A program made the translations under genes and the position numbers. Positions 14,374 through 23,597 of a DNA stretch of 64,000 bases are shown here, piece after piece; the stretch's first letter is position 1, and each line of letters starts with the position of its first letter. This DNA is from Liquorilactobacillus nagelii DSM 13675. GTDB lineage: Bacteria; Bacillota; Bacilli; Lactobacillales; Lactobacillaceae. The DNA lies in NCBI RefSeq assembly GCF_019444005.1, contig NZ_CP049304.1, positions 1,364,001 to 1,428,000 on the forward strand, in the 5' to 3' direction. The notes under the pieces were generated by a model, which saw only the letters and a list, made by a program, of their open reading frames with translations, had not been told where the DNA came from and searched no databases.

Positions 14374-14685
14374 TTAAAGATATTGTTCTAATTTTGTTTT
14401 AATTTGCTCTTTTGGATGATAGCCTACTAATGTATCAACTACTTGACCATCCTTTTTAATTAACAAGGTTGGTATACTCATAATTCCAAATTCACTTGCC
14501 ACCTGAGTGTTTTGGTCAACATCTACTTTAGCAAAAGATACCTGATCACCCATCTCATCATCCAATTCCTCAACAACTGGACTCTGCATTCTGCACGGTC
14601 CACACCAAGTTGCCCAGAAATCAGTTAAAGTTACTCCAGTTTTTGTAGCTTCTTCAAAAGTTGCATCAGTTAATTCTTTTACCAT
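14374..14685 (-). CDS. trxA: Thioredoxin
   Basis: A 103-residue thioredoxin with the active site ATWCGPCR (C28 and C31) and the cis-proline segment MSIPTLL. It reduces protein disulfides in the cytosol, receiving electrons from thioredoxin reductase. AGGAGG lies ten bases before the chosen ATG (MVKELTDATF); another ATG three codons earlier directly abuts the ribosome binding site and is less likely. It follows mutS2 in the same direction, an arrangement conserved in lactobacilli. Confidence 0.95.
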   Translation of the reverse strand: MVKELTDATFEEATKTGVTLTDFWATWCGPCRMQSPVVEELDDEMGDQVSFAKVDVDQNTQVASEFGIMSIPTLLIKKDGQVVDTLVGYHPKEQIKTKLEQYL

Positions 14686-14763
14686 ATTTAACATGCCTCC
14701 TGCTTATTCTTTGTAAGTAAATCATATCAGATATTTGTTAAAACTCAATTATTCTGCCCGAAC

Positions 14764-17121
14764 TTATTTTAACTCAACAATCGTTGCTCCACTACCCCCT
14801 GCGTTTGCAGGTGCCGCTTTAAAACTTTTAACCCGACGATTTTGCTGTAAATACTTAGTAATTCCTGAACGCAGTGCCCCAGTTCCTTTTCCATGTACAA
14901 TCGTCACTGAACCGTACCCCGCCAATAATGCTGCGTCTAAGTAACGATCAACTCTAGTCAGTGCTGCTTCATATCGTTCACCACGCAAATCCAGCGTCGT
15001 GGAGACATGAGCTTGACTAGTTGATTTAAAGGAAGATCGAATTTTACTAGCTTGCGGAGTTACCTTAATTTTCTCTAAATTATCTTCAGCAACACGCATT
15101 TTTAAACTTCCTAATTGAACTTCCCATTGGTGATTTCCAGTCTTCTCTAATAATACCCCTGCTTGATCATACGGTTTGACCATAACATCATCCCCAGAGC
15201 GTAATTGCTGGTCTCGTTTAACTCTTCGCAAAACACGATTTTGTGGCAGAGCAACCGGTTGATGTAATTGATCTAACTTGGTTTTAGCTGATATCAATTG
15301 ATCTTCTTTAACTCCCTGACCCGCAGATAAACGTAGTTGACGCAATTGATCAATAATTTGAGCGGCTTTTTGAGTAGCTTCATCAACTAAAAGATTGGCT
15401 TTAGTTTTAGCTTGCTGTAATAACTGTTCACGCTGTTGATTAAATTTATCAAAATTCTGACTTAGTTCTTGATGTAAAACAGTAGCCTCATCTAAATGCT
15501 CCTGCAATTGTCTTTTTTCTTCCTCAGCTTGTTGACGTTTTTGAACCAAATCCTGAATCATTTGATTCAAATCTTGATCTTGTTGTGAGGTCAAATTTCG
15601 AGCCGCTGTTACAATGTCCGCTGGCAAACCAAGTCGCTGGGAAATTTCAAAAGCATTACTTTGTCCTGGAACACCCACTAATAAGCGATAAGTTGGCTGT
15701 AATGTTTGGCTATTGAATTCCATGCTAGCATTAATTGTCCCTGGCCTTTCATACGCATAAGCCTTTAGTTCTGGATAATGAGTTGTTGCCACAATTTCTG
15801 CTCCAGAAGCTGCCAAGGCATCTAAAATAGCAATTGCCAAGGCTGCTCCTTCTTGTGGATCAGTTCCTGCCCCGAGTTCATCCAATAAAACCAAAGAATG
15901 TTGATTACTTTTTTTAAGAAGATTAACAATATTCGTCATATGAGACGAAAAGGTACTTAAGCTCTGTTCAATTGACTGTTCATCACCAATATCTGCAAAA
16001 ACTTCGTTGAAAATACCTAATCGACTGCCTTCGTAAGCTGGAATAAATAATCCTGACTGGCCCATTAACTGAATCAGCCCTAAAGTTTTCAAGGTAATTG
16101 TTTTTCCACCAGTATTCGGCCCGGTAATAACAATTGTCTGATAATCTTTTCCCAATAACAAATCATTGCGCACTGCCTGATGTTGATCCAATAAAGGATG
16201 CCAAGCTTGCCGTAAATACAGTTGATTATCAGCAGAAATTTTCGGCTCTGTTGCTTTTATTTGCATCGCATAACGAGCCTTAGCACTTGCAAAATCAAAT
16301 TCTCCCAATATACGATAATTTTCAGCCAGTTCAGTGATGTACGGTGCCAAAGCTGCTGAAAGTTCTCGTAAAATTCGGCGAGTTTCTTCACGTTCATTAG
16401 CTTGATGTTCTTTTAAGCGATTATTTAGCTCAACTGCAACTGCCGGTTCGATAAATAATGTTTGTCCTGAAGCACTTTGATCATGTACCACTCCACCAAA
16501 ATGCGTGCGATATTCTTGTTTAACCGGGATAACATAACGATCATCTCGAATAGTAATCACCGGCTCACTCAAATACTTAGCATTTTTACCACGAATCAAT
16601 GAATTTAATTGACTGCGTAAATGTAATTCTGTTTGACGAATTGACCGTCGTACTGCCGCTAATTTAGTTGACGCATCATCTGTTAAGTGCCCATCACTTT
16701 CAAGCGATCGCAAAAGAGTTTTCGTCAGTGCTGGCAAAGTTTCTAACTGTTGTGCCAATTGATCCAGCGATTGTAAAGTTATCTCATCTTTGGCTAATTG
16801 CTCGAAAAAGCGCTGTATGCGGCCTGCTGCCCGTAAAACCTTGGTAATAGCTGCTAATTCCTTGCCATTTAAAACTGCTCCAATTTTCAGTCGTTTTAAT
16901 TGTGAACCAATGTCACTCAATTTAGGCAACGGCAAATCAGTTTTCAAACGCCAAACATCAAGAGCATCTTTAGTTCGCGCCAATCCGGTTTGAATGACAG
17001 CCATATCTGCCGACGGAGTTAATTGTGCAAGTATTTGCTGGCCACGTGGTGTTACTAAATATCTAGCTATTTGCTGCTTGATCTTGTCATATTCTAATGT
17101 TTGCAGCACTTTTTGATTCAC
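14764..17121 (-). CDS. mutS2: MutS2 family ATPase/endonuclease
   Basis: The 785-residue protein has a MutS-like core and clamp, the Walker A GPNTGGKT, the Walker B region LVLLDELGAGTDPQEG, a long coiled coil (QQAEEEKRQLQEHL region) and a C-terminal Smr nuclease domain (LDLRGERYEAAL, HGKGTGALR). It lacks the N-terminal mismatch-recognition domain of MutS1. MutS2 suppresses homologous recombination and, in B. subtilis, rescues collided ribosomes. The start is GTG after AGGAGG. It follows cvpA and zapA in one operon that continues to trxA. Confidence 0.95.
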   Translation of the reverse strand: MNQKVLQTLEYDKIKQQIARYLVTPRGQQILAQLTPSADMAVIQTGLARTKDALDVWRLKTDLPLPKLSDIGSQLKRLKIGAVLNGKELAAITKVLRAAGRIQRFFEQLAKDEITLQSLDQLAQQLETLPALTKTLLRSLESDGHLTDDASTKLAAVRRSIRQTELHLRSQLNSLIRGKNAKYLSEPVITIRDDRYVIPVKQEYRTHFGGVVHDQSASGQTLFIEPAVAVELNNRLKEHQANEREETRRILRELSAALAPYITELAENYRILGEFDFASAKARYAMQIKATEPKISADNQLYLRQAWHPLLDQHQAVRNDLLLGKDYQTIVITGPNTGGKTITLKTLGLIQLMGQSGLFIPAYEGSRLGIFNEVFADIGDEQSIEQSLSTFSSHMTNIVNLLKKSNQHSLVLLDELGAGTDPQEGAALAIAILDALAASGAEIVATTHYPELKAYAYERPGTINASMEFNSQTLQPTYRLLVGVPGQSNAFEISQRLGLPADIVTAARNLTSQQDQDLNQMIQDLVQKRQQAEEEKRQLQEHLDEATVLHQELSQNFDKFNQQREQLLQQAKTKANLLVDEATQKAAQIIDQLRQLRLSAGQGVKEDQLISAKTKLDQLHQPVALPQNRVLRRVKRDQQLRSGDDVMVKPYDQAGVLLEKTGNHQWEVQLGSLKMRVAEDNLEKIKVTPQASKIRSSFKSTSQAHVSTTLDLRGERYEAALTRVDRYLDAALLAGYGSVTIVHGKGTGALRSGITKYLQQNRRVKSFKAAPANAGGSGATIVELK

Positions 17122-17153
17122 TGATCTTTCCTCCTGAACTAATTAAATCCTTA

Positions 17154-17657
17154 CTAATTAAAAAAAATATTGGTTACATTGGGTACCCATTGTAATATTA
17201 ATTGTGCAATGGGTGAATTACTAATTGCTTGATGCAGCTCAACATTTGACCAAGACTTCAAAAATCTAAGACTAATATAAATTAATAAACAACTAAAAAT
17301 AATGGCTAATATTCCACCAATAACTGTGTTTAATCCATGAACGACCGGCAATTTAGTTATCCAAGTAAAAATTGAAAACATTCTAAAAAACCAGTTAACA
17401 ACTGCTCCACCGAGTAAAAAAATCAATAGATATCCTAACCAATATCCTAATTGGTTAGTTAGAACTAGACTACTTTGACTAAAAAGTTTTGTTATTAAAG
17501 GCTGCAGTATTTTTCCTGCGATTGGTGCAGCCCAACTGGCTATACCAATCAAAACAAGCCCGGCCACTAAATCCAATAACATTTGAATAAATCCACGTTT
17601 TGCCCCTCTTAAATAAGAAATTAACAAAATACCTAGAATTATTATTGAAATCAGCAT
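17154..17657 (-). CDS. CvpA family membrane protein
   Basis: The 167-residue protein has four predicted transmembrane helices and the N-terminal SYLRGAKRGFIQMLLDL motif of the CvpA family (colicin V production/biofilm formation). The name derives from E. coli; the function in Gram-positive bacteria is unclear. The zapA-cvpA-mutS2 order seen here is conserved in Bacilli. It starts eight bases after zapA and ends 32 bases before mutS2. Confidence 0.85.
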   Translation of the reverse strand: MLISIIILGILLISYLRGAKRGFIQMLLDLVAGLVLIGIASWAAPIAGKILQPLITKLFSQSSLVLTNQLGYWLGYLLIFLLGGAVVNWFFRMFSIFTWITKLPVVHGLNTVIGGILAIIFSCLLIYISLRFLKSWSNVELHQAISNSPIAQLILQWVPNVTNIFFN

Positions 17658-17665
17658 TTTTTCTC

Positions 17666-17929
17666 CTACTCTGTCCGGTTAGAATGTTCGTTTATCTGTT
17701 CAATTCTTTTTAGTTCTGCCGCTTTATATATTTGATCTGAAACGGCATTAACTGCTAATAAAATTGCTGCTTTTTCATCACTAATCGTCGGCAGCATTTC
17801 TTTAATTTCAGCTAGTTGTTGATTAACTACGTCAACAACTGCTTTCATATGCTCTGGAGTACTGTCACCGACAATCACATAATTTTTACCGTTGATGTGG
17901 GCCTTAAAGCGTTTTTTCCCTTCCGCCAT
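17666..17929 (-). CDS. zapA: Cell division protein ZapA
   Basis: The 87-residue protein has the ZapA layout: a short beta domain (KRFKAHINGKNYVIVGDSTPEHM) and a C-terminal coiled coil (LLAVNAVSDQIYKAAELKRIEQ). ZapA binds FtsZ and promotes bundling of filaments in the Z-ring. AAGGAGAG precedes the ATG. It is the first gene of the zapA-cvpA-mutS2-trxA operon. Confidence 0.9.
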   Translation of the reverse strand: MAEGKKRFKAHINGKNYVIVGDSTPEHMKAVVDVVNQQLAEIKEMLPTISDEKAAILLAVNAVSDQIYKAAELKRIEQINEHSNRTE

Positions 17930-18006
17930 TAAGATCTCTCTCCTTTCATATTAGTCAATTTTAGCATACCCCGCTACTAATTGATTAGTGGTCTTGTCAG
18001 TCTTAA

Positions 18007-18034
18007 TAAAAAAGCCGGGAATTATCCCAGCTTT
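18007..18034 (-). terminator. Terminator after yrzB
   Basis: Minus-strand stem AAAGCTGGGA/TCCCGGCTTT (one G-T pair), loop TAAT, followed by TTTATT. It ends the ireB-ruvX-yrzB operon. Confidence 0.8.
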
Positions 18035-18051
18035 TACTTAAAACTTCCACT

Positions 18052-18336
18052 TTACTGTAACTTTTCGTCATTTAAGAAAGTATCAAGCACACCTTCAACC
18101 ATGTCCCACTCATCATCGTTCTCAATATCATGCAATTGTGCTTCGTTAGCTGTTCCCTCATCTGGATCATAGGAAAAGGCTAGAACATCGACCTGTTCTT
18201 CTGGTTGAGAATCCGCTGGGATCAGCAAAATATATGATTTTCCATAATCATCTGATTCAAAGGTAAACAAAATCTCGTAAAGTGTTTCATTTCCCTGATC
18301 ATCGACCAGCGTTATCAAATCATCTGTTTCTTTCAT
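18052..18336 (-). CDS. yrzB: DUF1292 family protein (YrzB)
   Basis: A 94-residue acidic protein with the DUF1292 pattern ITLVDDQGNETLYEILFTFE...GKSYILLIPAD and an acidic tail (NDDEWDMVEGVLDTFL). Function is unknown. The conserved ireB-ruvX-yrzB cluster downstream of alaS supports the call. Confidence 0.85.
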   Translation of the reverse strand: MKETDDLITLVDDQGNETLYEILFTFESDDYGKSYILLIPADSQPEEQVDVLAFSYDPDEGTANEAQLHDIENDDEWDMVEGVLDTFLNDEKLQ

Positions 18337-18352
18337 AAATAATCCTCACTTT

Positions 18353-18787
18353 TTATTGCAGCAATTTTCCATGACCATCTAAATAACTTTGTAAAATTAG
18401 CCCTGCTGCTACTTTATCAATAACTTTTTTGCGCTTTTTGCGTGAAGTATCTGCTTGTTCAACTAACATTCGTTCTGCTTCAACCGTTGTCAGCCGTTCA
18501 TCTTGATAATCAATTGGCAATTTGAAATGCTGCTCTAATAGTACACCATAGTTTTTAGCAGCTGCTACCCTTGGTCCTGAAGTATTATTCATGTTCTTAG
18601 GTAAACCTAAAACAAATCCGCCAATTTGATATTTTTCAACCAATTCAGCAACCCGTTCAATCCCGAATTGACCAGCTTCTTCATCAATCGGAATAATCTC
18701 GATTCCTTGGGCTGTCCATCCCAGTAAATCACTTACCGCGATTCCGACTGTCTTAGAACCAACATCTAAGCCCATTAAACGGTTCAC
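18353..18787 (-). CDS. ruvX: YqgF/RuvX putative pre-16S rRNA nuclease
   Basis: A 144-residue RNase H-like protein: [16 protein letters not shown] (catalytic Asp), [16 protein letters not shown] and [13 protein letters not shown], and C-terminal [14 protein letters not shown]. In E. coli YqgF processes the 5' end of 16S rRNA; it was earlier called a Holliday junction resolvase. The start overlaps the ireB stop by four bases, indicating coupling. Confidence 0.95.
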   Translation of the reverse strand: MNRLMGLDVGSKTVGIAVSDLLGWTAQGIEIIPIDEEAGQFGIERVAELVEKYQIGGFVLGLPKNMNNTSGPRVAAAKNYGVLLEQHFKLPIDYQDERLTTVEAERMLVEQADTSRKKRKKVIDKVAAGLILQSYLDGHGKLLQ

Positions 18788-19047
18788 TTAGCTTCCTCCT
18801 TATGCAGATAATAACGTACTAGTTCTTCAACAATTTCATCACGTTCATGTTTTCGAATCAAATTCCGTGCATCATTTAACCGCGGAATATACGCCGGGTC
18901 ACCAGAAAGTAAATAACCGACAATCTGATTAATTGGATTATATCCCTTTTCTTCTAATGCACGATAAACTGTCTCCAAAGTATCGCGAATATCTTTTCTG
19001 TCACCATCTTCAAAAGAAAAATACATTGTCTTATCTAACGAACTCAT
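18784..19047 (-). CDS. ireB: IreB family regulatory phosphoprotein
   Basis: The 87-residue protein ([19 protein letters not shown]) matches IreB/DUF965; the N-terminal threonine-containing segment is phosphorylated by the PASTA kinase IreK in enterococci, where IreB tunes cephalosporin resistance. Here the phosphorylatable position reads DKTMYF. GGAGG lies eight bases before the chosen ATG; an ATG three codons earlier overlaps the ribosome binding site. First gene of the ireB-ruvX-yrzB operon. Confidence 0.9.
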   Translation of the reverse strand: MSSLDKTMYFSFEDGDRKDIRDTLETVYRALEEKGYNPINQIVGYLLSGDPAYIPRLNDARNLIRKHERDEIVEELVRYYLHKEEAK

Positions 19048-19274
19048 CGCAAGCACCTCCGCTTTGCATCACAACTCCTATGGTTATTCTACTAAAGAAA
19101 AAAGAACGTCACAATCAAAAAACATGCTTGTAATCTATCCGTAACAGAATTGTTAAAACAATTTCACCAAAATTCTGTTTTTTTACCCTCTAAGATCAAA
19201 ATACGCACTTTCACTTTTTTCTTACTAACATTATTCGGTTGTTTTGACCCTTAATTTAACAAACGGAAACTAAT

Positions 19275-19312
19275 AAAATACGGATCTATTTAAAAACTAT
19301 GATCCGTATTTT
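19275..19312 (-). terminator. Terminator of alaS
   Basis: A perfect 12-bp stem AAAATACGGATC/GATCCGTATTTT with a 14-base loop, 20 bases beyond the alaS stop. A second dyad (AACAGAATT/AATTCTGTT, about 19143-19180) is followed by T residues on the plus strand and has no obvious gene. Confidence 0.75.
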
Positions 19313-19331
19313 ATAAAAAGTTCTTTTATTC

Positions 19332-21977
19332 TTAACGTTCCGTTAACCATTTCTTAGCTGCTGCTAATGCTGCTTGAATCCCTGCTGGTTTTTTACCGCC
19401 TGCTTGGGCTAAATCTGGACGGCCACCACCACCGCCGCCAACTAACGGAGCAATTTGTTTGATTAAATCACCAGCTTTAATACCAGCTTTAACGCCGGTC
19501 GGTGACACTGCAACAATTAAATTAACCTTATTTTCTGCTGGACTAGTTGCCAGTACGAGAATGTCTGAAGAATTCTTAGCTTTCCATTGATCCGCCAGCG
19601 CCCGTAGTTGTTGCATTCCAGCAACTTCAACTTGAGCCGCCACTAAAGTTTTCCCATTAACATTTTCTGGATGTTGGAAAATATCGGCCGTTTGTTGTCG
19701 AGCCAATTTGCCTTCAAGTGTCGCAACTTGTTGTTTCAAATCACGAATTTCATTGTTCATTTGCTCCAAACGATGAGGTAACTCTTTTAACTGCGTCAAT
19801 TTTAATTGCTGAACTGTCTGCTGCAAAAGCTGATCATGGTGGTCCAAATATTCGAAAGCTGCTTTTGAAGTTACCGCCTCAATTCGACGAACACCAGCTC
19901 CAACACCTGACTCGGAAGTAATTTTGAATAATCCCAATTCACTGGTATTGTCGACGTGATTTCCGCCACAAAATTCAGTTGAATAGTTGCCAACTTTAAC
20001 TACACGAACTACTTTACCGTATTTTTCAGTAAAGAGAGCAATGGCTCCCATTTTTTTGGCAGCTTCAATATCGGTAACAACCGTTTTAACCGGAAGTGCT
20101 TGCCAAATTTTTTCATTGACAACTTCTTCTACTTTTTTAAGATCATTTACCGTAACTGAACCTAGATTTGTAAAATCAAATCGCAGATAATCTGGTTCAA
20201 CCAACGAACCAGCTTGATGTGTATGGCTACCTAAGACATCTCGTAGTGCTTGATCTAACAAATGGGTAGCCGTATGATTTTTACGAACTTTGTTGTGGAA
20301 GATTTGATCAACTTCTAATTGGTAACTATCATCAACTTTTAATGTCGCCAAAACTTTAACCGTATGCAAATTTTGCCCATTTGGAGCATGTTGTACATCT
20401 GTCACTTCGGCCACAATCGTTCCTTGATCGTCCTTAATCACACCACGATCAGCTACCTGACCACCCATTTCAGCATAAAATGGTGTTTGATCAAAAATCA
20501 ATTCTGCATTACCAGTTGTTATTTCTTCAATTTGCTTTTCATCAGCAATAATATTTTTCAAAACTGCCGAAGTAGTTAACTTCTCATAACCAACATATTT
20601 ACTTGGTGTTTTAATATCCAATAACAGGCTTCGTTGTACCCCCATTGATTTGGCATCACTGCGGGCTAAACGAGCACGTTGCTTTTGCTGTTTCATTTCT
20701 GAATCAAAGCCATCCTGATCAACTGTCAAACCTTGATCAGCTGCAATTTCTTTGGTTAGTTCTAGCGGAAAACCATATGTGTCATATAGTTTAAAAACTG
20801 ATTTACCGGTTAACTGTTTCACACCAGCTTTTTTGGCTTTCTCAATGTTTTCATTTAGTAGCTGTAAACCATCTTTCAGGGTTTCATTAAACCGATCTTC
20901 TTCCATCCGGACAACCTTAGCAATGTAATCTGCTTGTTCTAAAACCTCAGGATAATAAGATTGCATAATCTGTCCGACAACTGGAACTAATTGATATAAG
21001 AAAGCATGATCAATTCCAAGTTGCTGTCCGTGCATAACAGCCCGGCGAATCAAACGACGAATAACATAACCGCGTCCTTCATTAGATGGCAGCGCCCCGT
21101 CGCCAATCGCAAAAGTAACTGCTCGAATATGATCTGCAATCACCTTAAAGCTAACATCTGTATCTTTTGAATCACCATAATGATATCGTCCACTCTCGTC
21201 TTCCGTTGCTTTAATCAATGGCAAAAACAAATCTGTTTCAAAGTTTGTTTTGGCATGTTGAAAAACAGAAACAACCCTTTCTAGTCCCATCCCAGTATCA
21301 ATATTTTTATGGGGTAACGGTTCATAAGTATCATCCGGTTTATGATTGAATTCAGAAAAAACAATATTCCAGATTTCCAAATAACGTTCATTTTCACCAC
21401 CAGGATAATTTTCCGGATCATCATCAGCTAAATTGTTAAATTCTTGTCCACGATCATAAAAAATTTCTGAATCTGGTCCACTTGGTCCTTGACCAATATC
21501 CCAGAAATTATCTTCAACTTCAATAATATGATCTAATGGCAAACCTGCTTCTTCGTGCCAGATTCTTTTTGCATCAGTATCTTTAGGATAAACGGTAACA
21601 TATAGCAAAGCTGGATCCATTCCAAACCAATCTGGACTAGTTAATAATTCCCAAGCCCAAGTAATTGCTTCTTTTTTAAAATAGTCACCAACTGAGAAAT
21701 TACCCAACATTTCAAACAGCGTATGATGTCGCGCTGTATGCCCAACATTTTCAATATCATTAGTCCGAATGCTTTTTTGCGAGCTAGTGATTCGTGGATT
21801 TTTTGGAACCACGCTACCATCAAAAAATTTTTTCATTGTTGCCACACCAGAGTTAATCCACAATAAAGTTGGATCATCGTGTGGGATTAATGAAGCGCTT
21901 GGCATAACCTCATGCCCTTTGCTCTTAAAGAAATCAAGATACATTTGACGAATTTGACTACTGGTAAGTTCCTTCAT
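19332..21977 (-). CDS. alaS: Alanyl-tRNA synthetase
   Basis: The 881-residue enzyme attaches alanine to tRNA-Ala. Domains in order: class II catalytic core (RQMYLDFFKSKGHEVMPSASLIP at the N-terminus, NIDTGMGLERVVSV), tRNA-recognition domain, editing domain with the zinc ligands HTATHLLD and CGGNHVDNTSE, and the C-terminal glycine-rich DHHA1 end VGGGGGGRPDLAQAGG. Length is typical. It is preceded by a T-box leader and followed by a terminator, so it is controlled by uncharged tRNA-Ala. Confidence 0.98.
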   Translation of the reverse strand: MKELTSSQIRQMYLDFFKSKGHEVMPSASLIPHDDPTLLWINSGVATMKKFFDGSVVPKNPRITSSQKSIRTNDIENVGHTARHHTLFEMLGNFSVGDYFKKEAITWAWELLTSPDWFGMDPALLYVTVYPKDTDAKRIWHEEAGLPLDHIIEVEDNFWDIGQGPSGPDSEIFYDRGQEFNNLADDDPENYPGGENERYLEIWNIVFSEFNHKPDDTYEPLPHKNIDTGMGLERVVSVFQHAKTNFETDLFLPLIKATEDESGRYHYGDSKDTDVSFKVIADHIRAVTFAIGDGALPSNEGRGYVIRRLIRRAVMHGQQLGIDHAFLYQLVPVVGQIMQSYYPEVLEQADYIAKVVRMEEDRFNETLKDGLQLLNENIEKAKKAGVKQLTGKSVFKLYDTYGFPLELTKEIAADQGLTVDQDGFDSEMKQQKQRARLARSDAKSMGVQRSLLLDIKTPSKYVGYEKLTTSAVLKNIIADEKQIEEITTGNAELIFDQTPFYAEMGGQVADRGVIKDDQGTIVAEVTDVQHAPNGQNLHTVKVLATLKVDDSYQLEVDQIFHNKVRKNHTATHLLDQALRDVLGSHTHQAGSLVEPDYLRFDFTNLGSVTVNDLKKVEEVVNEKIWQALPVKTVVTDIEAAKKMGAIALFTEKYGKVVRVVKVGNYSTEFCGGNHVDNTSELGLFKITSESGVGAGVRRIEAVTSKAAFEYLDHHDQLLQQTVQQLKLTQLKELPHRLEQMNNEIRDLKQQVATLEGKLARQQTADIFQHPENVNGKTLVAAQVEVAGMQQLRALADQWKAKNSSDILVLATSPAENKVNLIVAVSPTGVKAGIKAGDLIKQIAPLVGGGGGGRPDLAQAGGKKPAGIQAALAAAKKWLTER

Positions 21978-21989
21978 TACCTTTATCTC

Positions 21990-22229
21990 TCCTTTTTAAA
22001 CATAAAAACACCGCTGCCAGCAAGGACGCAATTTGCGCGGTACCACCTTGTTTGCAACGATGTTTATTTCGTTAACCTCTTTAAATTACCCGATAACGCT
22101 GGGGAGCGTTCAATCAATTGATTAGGGAGCACTACCTAAACGAATTGAGCCCTTTTCAGCCAACGGGCCTCTCTAAAACAATTCTTCAAATTGACAGTAT
22201 ATCCTAATCACTAAAACCATTATCAATCA
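21990..22229 (-). promoter_or_regulatory. T-box leader of alaS
   Basis: The conserved T-box AAGGTGGTACCGCG lies at 22036-22049 on the minus strand, preceded by a Stem I region with a lower helix GATTAGG/CCTAATC and an apical GCCC/GGGC helix. A GCT triplet next to the lower helix (22128-22130) is the best candidate specifier codon for alanine. Downstream, ACCGC of the T-box can pair with GCGGT to form a terminator followed by five T residues. Uncharged tRNA-Ala would stabilise the antiterminator and allow alaS transcription. Confidence 0.9.
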
Positions 22230-22235
22230 ACAATT

Positions 22236-22244
22236 AGTATACCA
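22236..22244 (-). promoter_or_regulatory. Extended -10 promoter of alaS
   Basis: TGGTATACT on the minus strand is an extended -10 element placed at the upstream edge of the T-box leader, giving a leader of about 250 bases. Confidence 0.55.
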
Positions 22245-22283
22245 CACTATACTTTTGAGAGCCATTTATCTTTTCGCTTTGAA

Positions 22284-23597
22284 TTAATGACGATTCCTGC
22301 GCTCTAATTTTCTTTTTCGCTGTTCCTCTTGCGAAATTGCCCGCCGGATTTTTTTCCGATAACCTGGTTTACGTTTTTTCTGTTCTTTCTTGACCAACCC
22401 ACGTAATTTGGGATCTAAACTTTCTTGCTGTTTGTGGCGATGAATTCGTCGATCACGCTGATAAGTATCTACTAATTCCCCATCACGAAACACTTTTGGT
22501 TGAAAAGCAATTCCGAGTTTTTCCAATTCAGTAATTTGAGCATCATCTGCTGGAGAATACAACGTAATTGCTGTCCCATCTAATCCATTCCGACCGGTTC
22601 TGCCAACTCGATGAACGAAAAATTCAAGTTCTCGTGGAATTTCGTCATTTATTACTAAGGAAATTCCTTTAATGTCAATTCCTCGAGCAGCAAGATCAGT
22701 AGCAACAACGAATTGATAATCCAAATTTTGAATGGCTCGCATTGTCTGCTTACGCTCTCTTGGGGTTAAGTCACCATGTAATTTAGCGACTCGCAGTCCT
22801 TGACTGCGTAAAAAATCAGTCAGTTCATCAACCCGTGTTTTAGTATTGGCAAAAACTAATGCTAAATACGGTTCACCCATGGTTAATAATTTATAAATTA
22901 ACTCGTTACGGCTTTTGCCTTTAGTTGAAAGTAACCAATTTTTTATTGTTGGACTAATTACGGTTTTATTAGAAATTTTGACGATTTCAGGTGTACTCAG
23001 GTATTTACGTAAAAAAGGCTGTAGCTTAGGTGGAATCGTAGCCGAAAAGACCATTATCTGCAATTGTTCAGGCATTACTGAAGCAATTGCATCAACGTCT
23101 TTTAGAAAGCCCATATCCAACGTCATGTCAGCTTCATCAACAACAAAGTAATGAACCCGATGTAAATCAAGTGCGTGTTCCTTGATCAAATCATGAACTC
23201 GCCCCGGTGTTCCGATCACTAATTGTGGCTGTAAATGACCCAATTTTTCAATTTGCCTTTTTTTATCAGTTCCACCAACATAATTGTGAACTATTAATTT
23301 TGCTTGTGATTCCAGTAATTGTTTAGCTGCTTCATAAATTTGGTAGGCCAATTCACGGCTAGGTGTTGTGATTACTGCTTGAACACCTTGAACCTTAGGA
23401 TCAATTGTATTTACAATTGGTAATAGGAAGGCATGTGTTTTACCACTACCCGTTTCAGCTTGTCCAACAACGTTTTTCCCTTTACTAATCAAAGGAATTA
23501 ATCGTTGCTGGACTGGTGTCGGTTGTTTAAAACCAATTTTTTTTAAAGCTGTTTGAATAAACGGTTGGAAATTGTATTGTGCAAAACTTTCAGTCAT
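22284..23597 (-). CDS. DEAD-box ATP-dependent RNA helicase, CshB-like
   Basis: The 437-residue protein carries the helicase motifs Q (KQPTPVQQRLIP), I (AETGSGKT), Ia/Ib, II (VVDEADMTLD), III (SAT), V (ATDLAARGIDIKG) and VI (HRVGRTGRNG), and a basic C-terminal tail (KKRKPGYRKKIRRA) suited to RNA binding. AGGAGA lies six bases before the chosen ATG (MTESFAQYNF). It overlaps nrnA by eight bases and is probably coupled to it. Such helicases act in ribosome assembly and RNA decay; the basic tail and size favour CshB. Confidence 0.9.
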   Translation of the reverse strand: MTESFAQYNFQPFIQTALKKIGFKQPTPVQQRLIPLISKGKNVVGQAETGSGKTHAFLLPIVNTIDPKVQGVQAVITTPSRELAYQIYEAAKQLLESQAKLIVHNYVGGTDKKRQIEKLGHLQPQLVIGTPGRVHDLIKEHALDLHRVHYFVVDEADMTLDMGFLKDVDAIASVMPEQLQIMVFSATIPPKLQPFLRKYLSTPEIVKISNKTVISPTIKNWLLSTKGKSRNELIYKLLTMGEPYLALVFANTKTRVDELTDFLRSQGLRVAKLHGDLTPRERKQTMRAIQNLDYQFVVATDLAARGIDIKGISLVINDEIPRELEFFVHRVGRTGRNGLDGTAITLYSPADDAQITELEKLGIAFQPKVFRDGELVDTYQRDRRIHRHKQQESLDPKLRGLVKKEQKKRKPGYRKKIRRAISQEEQRKRKLERRNRH

